This document shows, in pieces, positions 14,101 to 20,880 of a DNA stretch of 64,000 nucleotides. The notes under the pieces are model-generated. The model was not told the DNA's origin. It did not search any database and saw only the letters and a list, made by a program, of their open reading frames with translations. A program made the position numbers and the translations under genes. The DNA comes from an uncultured Oscillospiraceae bacterium (lineage in GTDB: Bacteria; Bacillota; Clostridia; Oscillospirales; Oscillospiraceae). The stretch lies in contig CAKUHB010000002.1 of assembly GCA_934655875.1 (NCBI GenBank), positions 109,108-173,107 on the forward strand. The letters run 5' to 3'. Positions within the stretch are counted from its first letter, which is position 1. Each line of letters opens with the position of its first letter.

Positions 14101-14842
14101 ACCATCTGTCCCATTGCTTCTGCGGGTATTCTTCACGGGAAATCGTGTTGAACATCTTCCAGAGCGGCGGAGAGAAAATGATCTTTGTCGACCACGGAAC
14201 GAAGTAATATTCGTCGATGATCTCCTTTGACATGTCGTTGATACCAACACGTTTCTTGATCTGCCGCCGATGGATGAACCACGGCAGCAGCCCCTTCTTC
14301 ACGACATAGAGCTTTTGCGCAAGCGTCCTTATCTTTTTATCCATATCGTCAAAGCCCTGACTGAAAACATCAATGGCAAGCTGATAATGCCGATGGTACT
14401 TGTAAAAATACAGGGACTTCTTGGAGAAATCCTTGAAATCACGGTTGTTGTATTCAATACCGGCTTCATCAATGATAACACGGCCGCCTGAAATCATGTA
14501 CGTACCGATATCCTTTTTCGGGTCGAGCTGGTAACAGCCGGTAATCGGAACATTCGACCAAACCGGAATCCCACGCTTAAGGTCGTGGCGCGCCAGATAT
14601 GCGGCGTAAGTGGTTTTACCGCTTCCGGGTACACCAAAATAGATACTGACTATCTGAGGCGGCAGGCGCTTTTTAGCAGCCTTCTGAGGGTTCTTCTGGA
14701 AAAACGATAGAATAGATTTTTTATGATGCGCTGCGTAACGCGGAGCAGTCGGCGCAGGCATCTCTTGAGCAGGTGCAGGAGCTTCTTCATCGTGCGTATC
14801 CCCTATCAGATTTTTGATAAAAGCAAATTCGTTATCATCCAT
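14099..14842 (-). CDS. zot: P2 Zot-like (pI) morphogenesis ATPase
   Basis: A 247-residue Zot-family P-loop protein. An Ala/Pro-rich N-terminal extension of about 60 residues precedes Walker A GVPGSGKTT (about 69-77). Walker B GRVIIDEAGIEY follows at about 118, then NNRDFKDFSKKSLYFYKYHR and SQGFDDMDKKIRTLAQ. Unlike the P1 version it has no N-terminal transmembrane helix. It should power virion assembly. Last gene of the leftward P2 operon. Confidence 0.9.
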   Translation of the reverse strand: MDDNEFAFIKNLIGDTHDEEAPAPAQEMPAPTAPRYAAHHKKSILSFFQKNPQKAAKKRLPPQIVSIYFGVPGSGKTTYAAYLARHDLKRGIPVWSNVPITGCYQLDPKKDIGTYMISGGRVIIDEAGIEYNNRDFKDFSKKSLYFYKYHRHYQLAIDVFSQGFDDMDKKIRTLAQKLYVVKKGLLPWFIHRRQIKKRVGINDMSKEIIDEYYFVPWSTKIIFSPPLWKMFNTISREEYPQKQWDRW

Positions 14843-14857
14843 GTTTGTACCTCATTA

Positions 14858-15055
14858 TTAAAATGACTGCCGTACATCATACGGCGGGCGGAAAGAATCA
14901 TCATAAAGCTTCTGAATCCCGAGCGTTGCAAGCGCTAGAAATAAGGTAGCGTCAGGAACAAAAGTATACGCCGGAAAATCAGTACGCAGCTGCATAACCG
15001 CTGTCAGGACGGAATCAGGGACAGTTAAGTTAATTCGTTTATTCGAGCTTGGCAT
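14858..15055 (-). CDS. P2 small protein with ribbon-helix-helix-like N-terminus
   Basis: A 65-residue protein from ATG 15053-15055 (MPSSNKRINLTVPDSVLTAV...). The short strand NKRINLTVP followed by two helices resembles a ribbon-helix-helix DNA-binding fold. It sits between the coat genes and zot, a position without counterpart in P1. It may regulate the operon. Confidence in the fold is limited. Confidence 0.55.
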   Translation of the reverse strand: MPSSNKRINLTVPDSVLTAVMQLRTDFPAYTFVPDATLFLALATLGIQKLYDDSFRPPYDVRQSF

Positions 15056-15137
15056 TGTAACACCCACTTTCTTTTCGTAACTCCAGATATAAAAATGGTG
15101 GAGCGCGGAGGGAGAGCCGCGCCCCACATAGAAGCGG

Positions 15138-15326
15138 TCAGACGTTCAGCAGACGCTTGAACAGGCCGACGCCAAGACCGACAAGCGGAATTGCGCAGAA
15201 CAGCAGAAGAATCGGCGTGCTGACGATGGTAGAACCAACCGTACCAGCCCAGCCAATTGCCGTGGTGAAGACCTCACCGATAGACGAAAGTAGCGTTGCG
15301 ATCGTGACAGTTGCACCAGCTTCCAT
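15138..15326 (-). CDS. P2 major coat protein 1
   Basis: A 62-residue pVIII-like protein (MEAGATVTIATLLSSIGEVF...) with a hydrophobic segment near 38-55 and ending FKRLLNV. ATG follows AAAGGATGATGAATT. It aligns end to end, without gaps, with the P1 coat protein at 11280-11468. It is followed by the ribbon-helix-helix-like gene. The neighbouring gene at 15362 is a close paralogue. Confidence 0.85.
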   Translation of the reverse strand: MEAGATVTIATLLSSIGEVFTTAIGWAGTVGSTIVSTPILLLFCAIPLVGLGVGLFKRLLNV

Positions 15327-15361
15327 AATTCATCATCCTTTCATATCATGTTTTTCTGAGA

Positions 15362-15526
15362 TTAGACGTTCAGCAGACGCTTGAACAGGCCGACACCGAG
15401 ACCGACCAGAGGAATGGCACAGAACAGGAGCAGGAGCGGCGTACCGACAACGGTTTCACCGACCTTACCAGCCCAGCCGATAGCAACCGTGAAGATAGAG
15501 CCAATGGACGAGAGAATTTCAGTCAT
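15362..15526 (-). CDS. P2 coat protein 2 (paralogue of coat 1)
   Basis: A 54-residue protein whose last 36 residues nearly repeat coat 1 (IGWAGKVGETVVGTPLLLLF... to FKRLLNV). The N-terminus is eight residues shorter. It is the product of a tandem duplication. Both copies have good Shine-Dalgarno sites, so P2 may build a mixed coat or use one copy as a minor protein. Confidence 0.85.
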   Translation of the reverse strand: MTEILSSIGSIFTVAIGWAGKVGETVVGTPLLLLFCAIPLVGLGVGLFKRLLNV

Positions 15527-15590
15527 TTTCATTCACTTCCTTTCATCATTTTTCTTTACAATATCAGTATTTCTACTGCTACGTAACGTT

Positions 15591-15731
15591 TCAAAGGCGG
15601 CAAGAACGTATAAAGTTAAGCACAACGCCAACAACAAAGCACATCAACACCATTCCTACAAAATATACAATTGGTTCAGAAAGCAGCCAGTCGGCAAGCT
15701 TGCCGAGCATCTGCACATTGAAATCGAGCAT
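15591..15731 (-). CDS. P2 small membrane protein D
   Basis: A 46-residue protein (MLDFNVQMLGKLADWLLSEP...) with one transmembrane helix. The SEPIVYFVG segment is shared with the P1 gene at 11117-11260. It starts 1-2 bases after the stop of the pIII-like gene. Confidence 0.7.
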   Translation of the reverse strand: MLDFNVQMLGKLADWLLSEPIVYFVGMVLMCFVVGVVLNFIRSCRL

Positions 15732-15732
15732 T

Positions 15733-16317
15733 TCAGACACGCTTTAACACCCCCGCAACAATTTTGAAGAAGCAGATCACGAGAATTGCAAACAGGACAA
15801 CGTCAGCAATCCACGCCCAGTCGACCGAAGCAATACCGGAAGCGTTATAGGGCGTATATTCACCGAACAGCCTTTCCGTCAGGGATTCACCAGAGCCGCC
15901 CTGAATCCACGCGCCGCCTGTTTCATCGTCAGTCTGAATGGCGAATACGTTCACCTGAGAATTGCCGGTCAGGCGTTCCTGATGAATCAGTGTAGCATCG
16001 TCCGGATTTAGAGTATCGTCGGCAGCATCGGAATCGTTGTCCGTCTCCCCTGTTTCGGATTCTGATTCACTGGACGCTGGTTCGGTCTGTGTATCTTCTT
16101 TTGAAATATTATTTTCAAGCTGTGCATTATCCGAAGCGGTTGTTCCCATGTCGACGGGATAGCCGGATGAATCGTAATAGCGTCCTTCATACAGATAAAA
16201 GCCGGTTTCTTCATCCATCTGCGCGGCGGTAAACTGGTCGAATGTCAGCGGCTCAACAGCAAGAACAGGCAGCGCAAGCACAAGCACAATGCAGAAAACA
16301 AGAATCAGTCGTTTCAT
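15733..16317 (-). CDS. P2 pIII-like anchored surface protein
   Basis: A 194-residue protein. A signal peptide (MKRLILVFCIVLVLALPVLA) is followed by a small exported domain, an acidic Ser/Glu/Asp/Thr linker at about 60-110 and a second domain. It ends with a C-terminal transmembrane anchor with basic end (KIVAGVLKRV). The layout matches filamentous-phage adsorption proteins and the P1 protein at 10425-11129. ATG overlaps the preceding gene by 4 bp (ATGA). Confidence 0.8.
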   Translation of the reverse strand: MKRLILVFCIVLVLALPVLAVEPLTFDQFTAAQMDEETGFYLYEGRYYDSSGYPVDMGTTASDNAQLENNISKEDTQTEPASSESESETGETDNDSDAADDTLNPDDATLIHQERLTGNSQVNVFAIQTDDETGGAWIQGGSGESLTERLFGEYTPYNASGIASVDWAWIADVVLFAILVICFFKIVAGVLKRV

Positions 16318-16556
16318 TTTGTATCATCCCTTCTTTTTTCGTTAACCTTGATCGAACCATTATTTCCGCCGCGCTGGGAGCCGCCGCGAAAGGAGCCGAA
16401 GACCTTCCCGAGAAATCCGACGCTGACCACGGCTACAGACGAGCCGAGCAGAAGCACGCCAAGGGAAAAGGTTGTGCCTGGAATGGTGAAGGATTCAATG
16501 ACCTTCCATGAATTTGAAAGCCATGCGCCGAGAAGCTGCAATAAATCAGTTGACAT
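16314..16556 (-). CDS. P2 small membrane protein C with IPGTTF motif
   Basis: An 80-residue protein. SFTIPGTTFSLGVLLLG is followed by a hydrophobic segment and a Gly/Arg-rich tail (FRGGSQRGGNNG). It is homologous to the P1 protein at 10204-10419 by the IPGTTF motif and position. Probable assembly or minor virion protein. Confidence 0.8.
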   Translation of the reverse strand: MSTDLLQLLGAWLSNSWKVIESFTIPGTTFSLGVLLLGSSVAVVSVGFLGKVFGSFRGGSQRGGNNGSIKVNEKRRDDTK

Positions 16557-16566
16557 AAATACACCC

Positions 16567-16731
16567 CTAGATGAATGGAATAAAGGACTTCAAAAGAGAC
16601 ACAGCATCGGAGACAAACGCAATGATAATGCGCACCAGCTTGACAACGACGATAAAGCCGAAGAAAGAAACGGCAGCAATTGCAAGGACTTTCAGCGCAG
16701 GCGGCATCCACGAGAACAGAGCAGCAAACAC
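16567..16731 (-). CDS. P2 small membrane protein B, GTG start
   Basis: A 54-residue hydrophobic protein from GTG 16729-16731, 7 nt after AGGGGG. It ends SFIPFI, recalling AIPFV of the P1 counterpart at 10046-10195. It contains one long transmembrane region. Confidence 0.65.
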   Translation of the reverse strand: MFAALFSWMPPALKVLAIAAVSFFGFIVVVKLVRIIIAFVSDAVSLLKSFIPFI

Positions 16732-16742
16732 AGCTTCACCCC

Positions 16743-16883
16743 CTAATCAATCAGCTGAATCAGGCCAATAATCACAAAGAGTGCGGCAACGGCCAGAATC
16801 AGACTTTGCACAATACCGGGAAGCAGGCTCCAAAGAGAAACCATGAAAGCACCGAAGCCGGTCAGATCATTAAAGTTATCCAT
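16743..16883 (-). CDS. P2 small membrane protein A
   Basis: A 46-residue protein (MDNFNDLTGFGAFMVSLWSL...) with one hydrophobic helix. Its ATG overlaps the stop of the 716-residue gene by one base (TAATG). It corresponds to the P1 protein at 9890-10039. Confidence 0.7.
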   Translation of the reverse strand: MDNFNDLTGFGAFMVSLWSLLPGIVQSLILAVAALFVIIGLIQLID

Positions 16884-19033
16884 TATGAATCACTCCCCGT
16901 GTTGTAAGACAGACGGCCAAAAGAATAGAAATGAGACTGCCAATAGGCGGTATCGATTGACGTGTACTGAATCGGATCGCCGCAATGCAGCATTTTTCCA
17001 TCACCGGCGTAAATGCCTACGTGCGAGACAGGATCAGCGCAATTATAAGTACCAGTGAAAAAGACCAGATCGCCGGGCTGGGCATTAAGACGGTCAACAG
17101 GAGTGCAAGCATCATACAGACCCTGTGCGGTTGTTCGTCCGATGGAGTAGACCCCTGAATGATTGAGAGCATAGCAAACAAAGCCAGAGCAATCAAAGCT
17201 TGTCTCAGGAGAGGAGCCGCCGAAGACATACGGATAACCGAGATATTTTTCAGCTTCTGCAAATAGCCGCTGCACGGCGGTATTTGAATTTTCATAGGAA
17301 GCACCGCCCTGCCCGGTATAGCCGGAAATCTGATGGGGCGTATAGATATAGGTCTTCTGGTCTCCCCAAAAGGAATTGCAATCGTTATATGCGGAGATCG
17401 TAGACGGAACAGAGGTAAAGATACTGCCGAAGAGGTCTGTCACGAAATCAACGACACTCAGCAGATGGGAAATGAGCTTTGAAACCAGAGCGCCCAAGCC
17501 CTTTTGATCGTCCGAGGTCAGAACATTGTTCGTCGTTTTTGAAACGTTAATTTCAAGGTCTTTCAGCAAATCTTCAATTTCTTTCAAATGCTGATTTGTT
17601 TCTGTATTCTCATTCAGGATGGACGTAAGATCGTCCGAAAATTTACTCAGGGCATCGACAATCTTTTCGGTATTTTCGGCAGTTCCCCGAATAGAGCCGA
17701 CGCAATTCCGAAACATCGTCAAAAGAAGATGAAGGTCTGTTCCTGCACCAGATAATTGTAAAAGAATGTCCTTGACTTTTGCGTACAGGTCAGACCCCAC
17801 GGAAGCAGAAATACTCTTTACTTCTTCCAAAATAGAAATCAGCGTGTCATTGCTTTCTTCCAGGCATTTGCGCATTTCAATGATATCCGTATCCATCATG
17901 GAAAGCGTGTTGTACAGGCCTTGAAGATACGTGGAGCAGAAGCCGACGTCCGTCTGAATCTTTACCAGATGACCGGCGAGCTGTTCAAACCAGCCGTTTG
18001 AAATATCAAGCTTTGCACTGATTGCGTCGACAACTTCTGCAATATGACTGACCTGATTGAGCGTGTTGGACAGGTATTCCTCAACCTGTGAGAGATCGGT
18101 CACGGCGGGCGAAATGGACGCGCTGATACCGTCAATCAATGCCTGAATCGTCTCAGAGCTTAAGCCAATGGAATCGAGCTTGCTATATATGCGCGGTAGA
18201 TAATCCAGCGTTGAGACCACCTGCTGCAAATAGGAAAGCACACTGTCAAGATCGCTGCCCATGGCGTTGATCTCGCCGACAAGGGAATCAAGATAGGTGT
18301 TGATCTGGACGGTATTTTGAAAAAGATTATTCAAAACACCAATCACGTTGGTGATCTGAGCAATAACTTCGGTGTTATTATTGATGATCGTGTTATTGAT
18401 GTTATTGATGACCTGATTTGTAGATGATTCAACGTTATCCGACTGACCAAGAGAAGTAACACGGAAAGAACAGGACTCAAGAGTTAATGTGATGGATTTG
18501 CCAGATAAATAAGAGGATTCGATATAACCGCGAATATTCACATAAGAATAAAAGTCTTTATCAATAACGATAGAGCCGCTATAACGGTAAATCAATTTAC
18601 CAGATTGAATGGTGTTATATGTGGAGGAAAAAGTTGATTCACCTTGATATGTTCCATCCGTATTTGGGTATCTGAAACCAGCTACTGCCGGTATTTTTTC
18701 TGAACCGAAACCGTTAACGCCAGAAACAGAAAGAACAAACGAATATGTGAATGTAGAGCCTGCCGGAAGCTCATAGACAGATGATGCAGGATAGGAAACA
18801 TCGTCAAAGTAAGACAGTCCGGTGCGGAGTGTAATTGAGCCGAAGCCATTAAGCCGACGAACCGGAGCGAAAGAAAAATAAAGACGGGATGAACCGTTCG
18901 GAACGGAAAAAGTAGAAGGATTGCAGGAAGAATCCCATGCGACGCCCAAAATAGAACCGGCAGCAAAGGCCGAGACGGAGAGCGCCGACACGAGCAGGCA
19001 GCACATCAAGAGCAGCGCGACGAATCTTTTCAT
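16883..19033 (-). CDS. P2 large surface protein with C-terminal NlpC/P60 domain
   Basis: A 716-residue protein. A signal peptide (residues 1-25) is followed by a beta-rich domain to about 200. A long coiled region (about 205-560) with many Asn, Leu and Ile repeats follows. The C-terminal NlpC/P60 peptidoglycan endopeptidase domain (about 590-710) shows catalytic Cys in SFDCSGFVCYAL, His in VSHVGIYAGDGKMLHCGD and a Gly-rich lead GYPYVFGGSS. It takes the place of the 338-residue P1 protein. A tip or surface protein carrying wall hydrolase would help a filamentous virion cross a thick Gram-positive wall on entry or exit. The enzyme family is clear; the phage role is inferred. Confidence 0.85.
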   Translation of the reverse strand: MKRFVALLLMCCLLVSALSVSAFAAGSILGVAWDSSCNPSTFSVPNGSSRLYFSFAPVRRLNGFGSITLRTGLSYFDDVSYPASSVYELPAGSTFTYSFVLSVSGVNGFGSEKIPAVAGFRYPNTDGTYQGESTFSSTYNTIQSGKLIYRYSGSIVIDKDFYSYVNIRGYIESSYLSGKSITLTLESCSFRVTSLGQSDNVESSTNQVINNINNTIINNNTEVIAQITNVIGVLNNLFQNTVQINTYLDSLVGEINAMGSDLDSVLSYLQQVVSTLDYLPRIYSKLDSIGLSSETIQALIDGISASISPAVTDLSQVEEYLSNTLNQVSHIAEVVDAISAKLDISNGWFEQLAGHLVKIQTDVGFCSTYLQGLYNTLSMMDTDIIEMRKCLEESNDTLISILEEVKSISASVGSDLYAKVKDILLQLSGAGTDLHLLLTMFRNCVGSIRGTAENTEKIVDALSKFSDDLTSILNENTETNQHLKEIEDLLKDLEINVSKTTNNVLTSDDQKGLGALVSKLISHLLSVVDFVTDLFGSIFTSVPSTISAYNDCNSFWGDQKTYIYTPHQISGYTGQGGASYENSNTAVQRLFAEAEKYLGYPYVFGGSSPETSFDCSGFVCYALNHSGVYSIGRTTAQGLYDACTPVDRLNAQPGDLVFFTGTYNCADPVSHVGIYAGDGKMLHCGDPIQYTSIDTAYWQSHFYSFGRLSYNTGSDS

Positions 19034-19053
19034 ATATACTCCCCTTTTGAATG

Positions 19054-20058
19054 TTATTTTTCAAAGCACGTCATTTGTACCCACTCTGTTTCTTCCCGCA
19101 TACCGAGTGCCTTTGTGCAGGTGAAGAAATGATGAATACGGCGGCAGAATGCTTTCCACGTTTCTTTGCTTTCCGTCTGAATGTTCACGTACTGCTGTGC
19201 AAACGGAATGTTCGTAATTATGTAAACTTTCGTGAAGCAGGCTAATTTGTTGTTGTACCGGCAAGGCAATTCACACGGATATCCGTCGAGATAATTGAGC
19301 ATGTCCTGAATTTTCAGGCTGCTGCGAAATTCCTCAAAGACAATCACGTCCTGCCCCTTGTAGCTGTCAAACGGGTGGTCATAATCCGTGACACGGTACA
19401 CATTCTGATAGCCGTACTTTTCCATGACGGAACGGGTCTTTCCAGAGCCGGTCTCGCCAGTGATATAGGAAACGTCAAGCTCGCGGAAGCAGTTCTTGAA
19501 CTGCTCATACCGCAGAATCTGACGTACATTTTCGATTTTATCGAGCTGCTGAATGTATCGAGGGTTGCTGTCAATGATTTCAAAATCCGAAAGGCCATCC
19601 TTCACCAGATCATATAGCTTACTCATATCCGTTCGTTCGCCCTGCCGTTCTTCCGGCAATTCTCCAAATTCCTCAAATGTGTCACTGTAGTTCGTTCCCT
19701 GATGGTTCTTTCCGGTTGAATCTGTGTAACTGTAATGTCCGTCTTCCGATTTGTTGTATTTCTCACCGTCTTTCAGTACGTAAGCGCGGTTCTCAGCGCT
19801 CAAGCCCCTGCACTGATCGATATGCGCAGATGGGAATTTATTCTTGACGGCGGAAAAGCGAATCGGATTCTGACGGAAGATGAATACATGCGTATGAAGC
19901 GTTTCGCATTCGTCACCGACTTCATCGCACATGCACCAATAGTCGATGTTCTTGAATTTCTCAAGTGTTTCGCGGATTGCAGCATGTGACAAGCCATGCG
20001 CAGAAGGGTTATTGATCGTCAGCAGCCATTTGCGGCTCTGCGTGTTGCTTTCAGCCAT
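19054..20058 (-). CDS. rep: P2 CRESS-type Rep: HUH endonuclease plus SF3 helicase
   Basis: A 334-residue Rep with the layout of CRESS-DNA virus initiators. Motif I is KWLLTINNPS (about 9-18), motif II is LHTHVFIF (about 53-60), and motif III is AYVLKDGE with the Tyr nucleophile and Lys (about 92-99). An SF3 helicase follows, with Walker A GETGSGKT (about 200), Walker B QDVIVFEEF and motif C YIITNIPF. The family nicks a conserved nonanucleotide and unwinds the circle. A stem-loop carrying TAGTATTAC lies 115 bp upstream of its start. P1 instead carries a Rep_2 initiator, so the two proviruses swapped replication modules. Confidence 0.9.
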   Translation of the reverse strand: MAESNTQSRKWLLTINNPSAHGLSHAAIRETLEKFKNIDYWCMCDEVGDECETLHTHVFIFRQNPIRFSAVKNKFPSAHIDQCRGLSAENRAYVLKDGEKYNKSEDGHYSYTDSTGKNHQGTNYSDTFEEFGELPEERQGERTDMSKLYDLVKDGLSDFEIIDSNPRYIQQLDKIENVRQILRYEQFKNCFRELDVSYITGETGSGKTRSVMEKYGYQNVYRVTDYDHPFDSYKGQDVIVFEEFRSSLKIQDMLNYLDGYPCELPCRYNNKLACFTKVYIITNIPFAQQYVNIQTESKETWKAFCRRIHHFFTCTKALGMREETEWVQMTCFEK

Positions 20059-20193
20059 TTGTTACATTCTCCCCTGCTGATGTTACAGCATGTTACAAAG
20101 TGCTGGAAACCTTGAAAGCATTGAAAACACAAGGTTTTTAAGCAAATGTTACATGTTACAGAAGTGGCCAAGGGTAATACTAGCCTTGGCCAC
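20059..20193 (-). other. P2 rolling-circle origin: iterons and nonanucleotide stem-loop
   Basis: GTGGCCAAGG (20164-20173) and CCTTGGCCAC (20184-20193) form a perfect 10-bp stem around a 10-nt loop. On the minus strand the loop reads CTAGTATTAC and so contains TAGTATTAC (20174-20182), the origin nonanucleotide of CRESS-DNA viruses, nicked before the final AC. Five copies of TGTTACA lie beside it (20060, 20081, 20091, 20147, 20154) and look like Rep-binding iterons. Confidence 0.85.
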
Positions 20194-20197
20194 GATT

Positions 20198-20220
20198 GCG
20201 GGGGCGCGAAGCGCCCCCGC
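20198..20220 (-). terminator. GC hairpin after the P2 ssDNA-binding-protein gene
   Basis: A perfect 10-bp stem GCGGGGGCGC with loop GAA, 8 bp beyond the stop of the leftward gene at 20228. There is no T run, so it is a partial terminator or mRNA-stabilising hairpin between that gene and rep. Confidence 0.55.
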
Positions 20221-20227
20221 CTGATGC

Positions 20228-20464
20228 TTACATTTTCGTGAAAGCGATCAGATAGCCACGGAAATCCCGGTCGACGTTATAGTCTTTATCCAGCTGAATG
20301 GAATCCAGCGGATACTTGTCAGGGTCGAGCCAGATACGGTCAGTGGAGTAACCTTCCACGCCCTCACGCTGAAAACAGACATCGATCACATTTGCAGCAA
20401 AGTCTTTCCCTGTCTTCTTGCTTTTGCCGGAAACAAACTGCTTACCAAGTACGTGAACTCTCAT
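20228..20464 (-). CDS. P2 probable single-stranded DNA-binding / replication protein
   Basis: A 78-residue protein (MRVHVLGKQFVSGKSKKTGK...) with OB-fold-like strands and KKTGKDFAANVIDVCF, resembling small phage ssDNA-binding proteins. AGGAGG precedes ATG 20462-20464. First gene of the P2 operon, upstream of the origin and rep, the same order as in P1. Confidence 0.6.
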   Translation of the reverse strand: MRVHVLGKQFVSGKSKKTGKDFAANVIDVCFQREGVEGYSTDRIWLDPDKYPLDSIQLDKDYNVDRDFRGYLIAFTKM

Positions 20465-20480
20465 TTTGAACCTCCTGAAA

Positions 20481-20545
20481 TTTGTTCGTATAATAAAAAA
20501 AGACTTTTTGGCGATGAATCGTCAAAAAGTCTTGAATCGAACAAA
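20481..20545. repeat. Nested inverted repeats upstream of the P2 operon
   Basis: The outer arms are TTTGTTCG (20481-20488) and CGAACAAA (20538-20545), perfect. Inside, AAGACTTTTTGGCGA (20500-20514) pairs with 20519-20533 with one mismatch around TGAA. It lies just upstream of the first P2 gene and may be an operator, second origin or packaging signal. Confidence 0.6.
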
Positions 20546-20565
20546 TATGAAATTTCAAATCCGTG

Positions 20566-20743
20566 AACTCAACAAAACCTCTGTTATTTTGTTGCGTTAA
20601 CCAGACCCAAAACAAAGCCCCCACTGCACCGGTACGTGACCGCAACAAAAAATCGGTTGTTGTTGCGTTAGCTCATGCTTCTAACTTACTGCCAAGCAAT
20701 GAGCAAATCACTTGCTTGTTTTTATTATACTCGACGCAGAAGG
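20566..20743. repeat. Right-end repeat region of P2
   Basis: Two hairpins built of CAACAAAA/TTTTGTTGCGTT arms (20566-20598 and 20641-20669) end in CGGTTGTTGTTGCGTT. After 49 nt comes TTTTTATTATACTCGAC (20719-20735), identical in both motifs and spacing to 12571-12652. Its minus strand has TATAAT and probably drives the leftward P2 operon. The remaining 20744-20880 is host-like upstream sequence of the glycosyltransferase, with no clear feature. Confidence 0.7.
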
Positions 20744-20880
20744 ATTGTTCATATGGGCGGCCTTTCTCTGTGGTTCTAAGCTTCATCAAATCTTAAGCTG
20801 GCCTTCATTGGATGTTTGCACGCATGAATGCGCTGCCGTGATATACTGAAGGCACACAGAAACCACAAAGGAGAAAAAGT

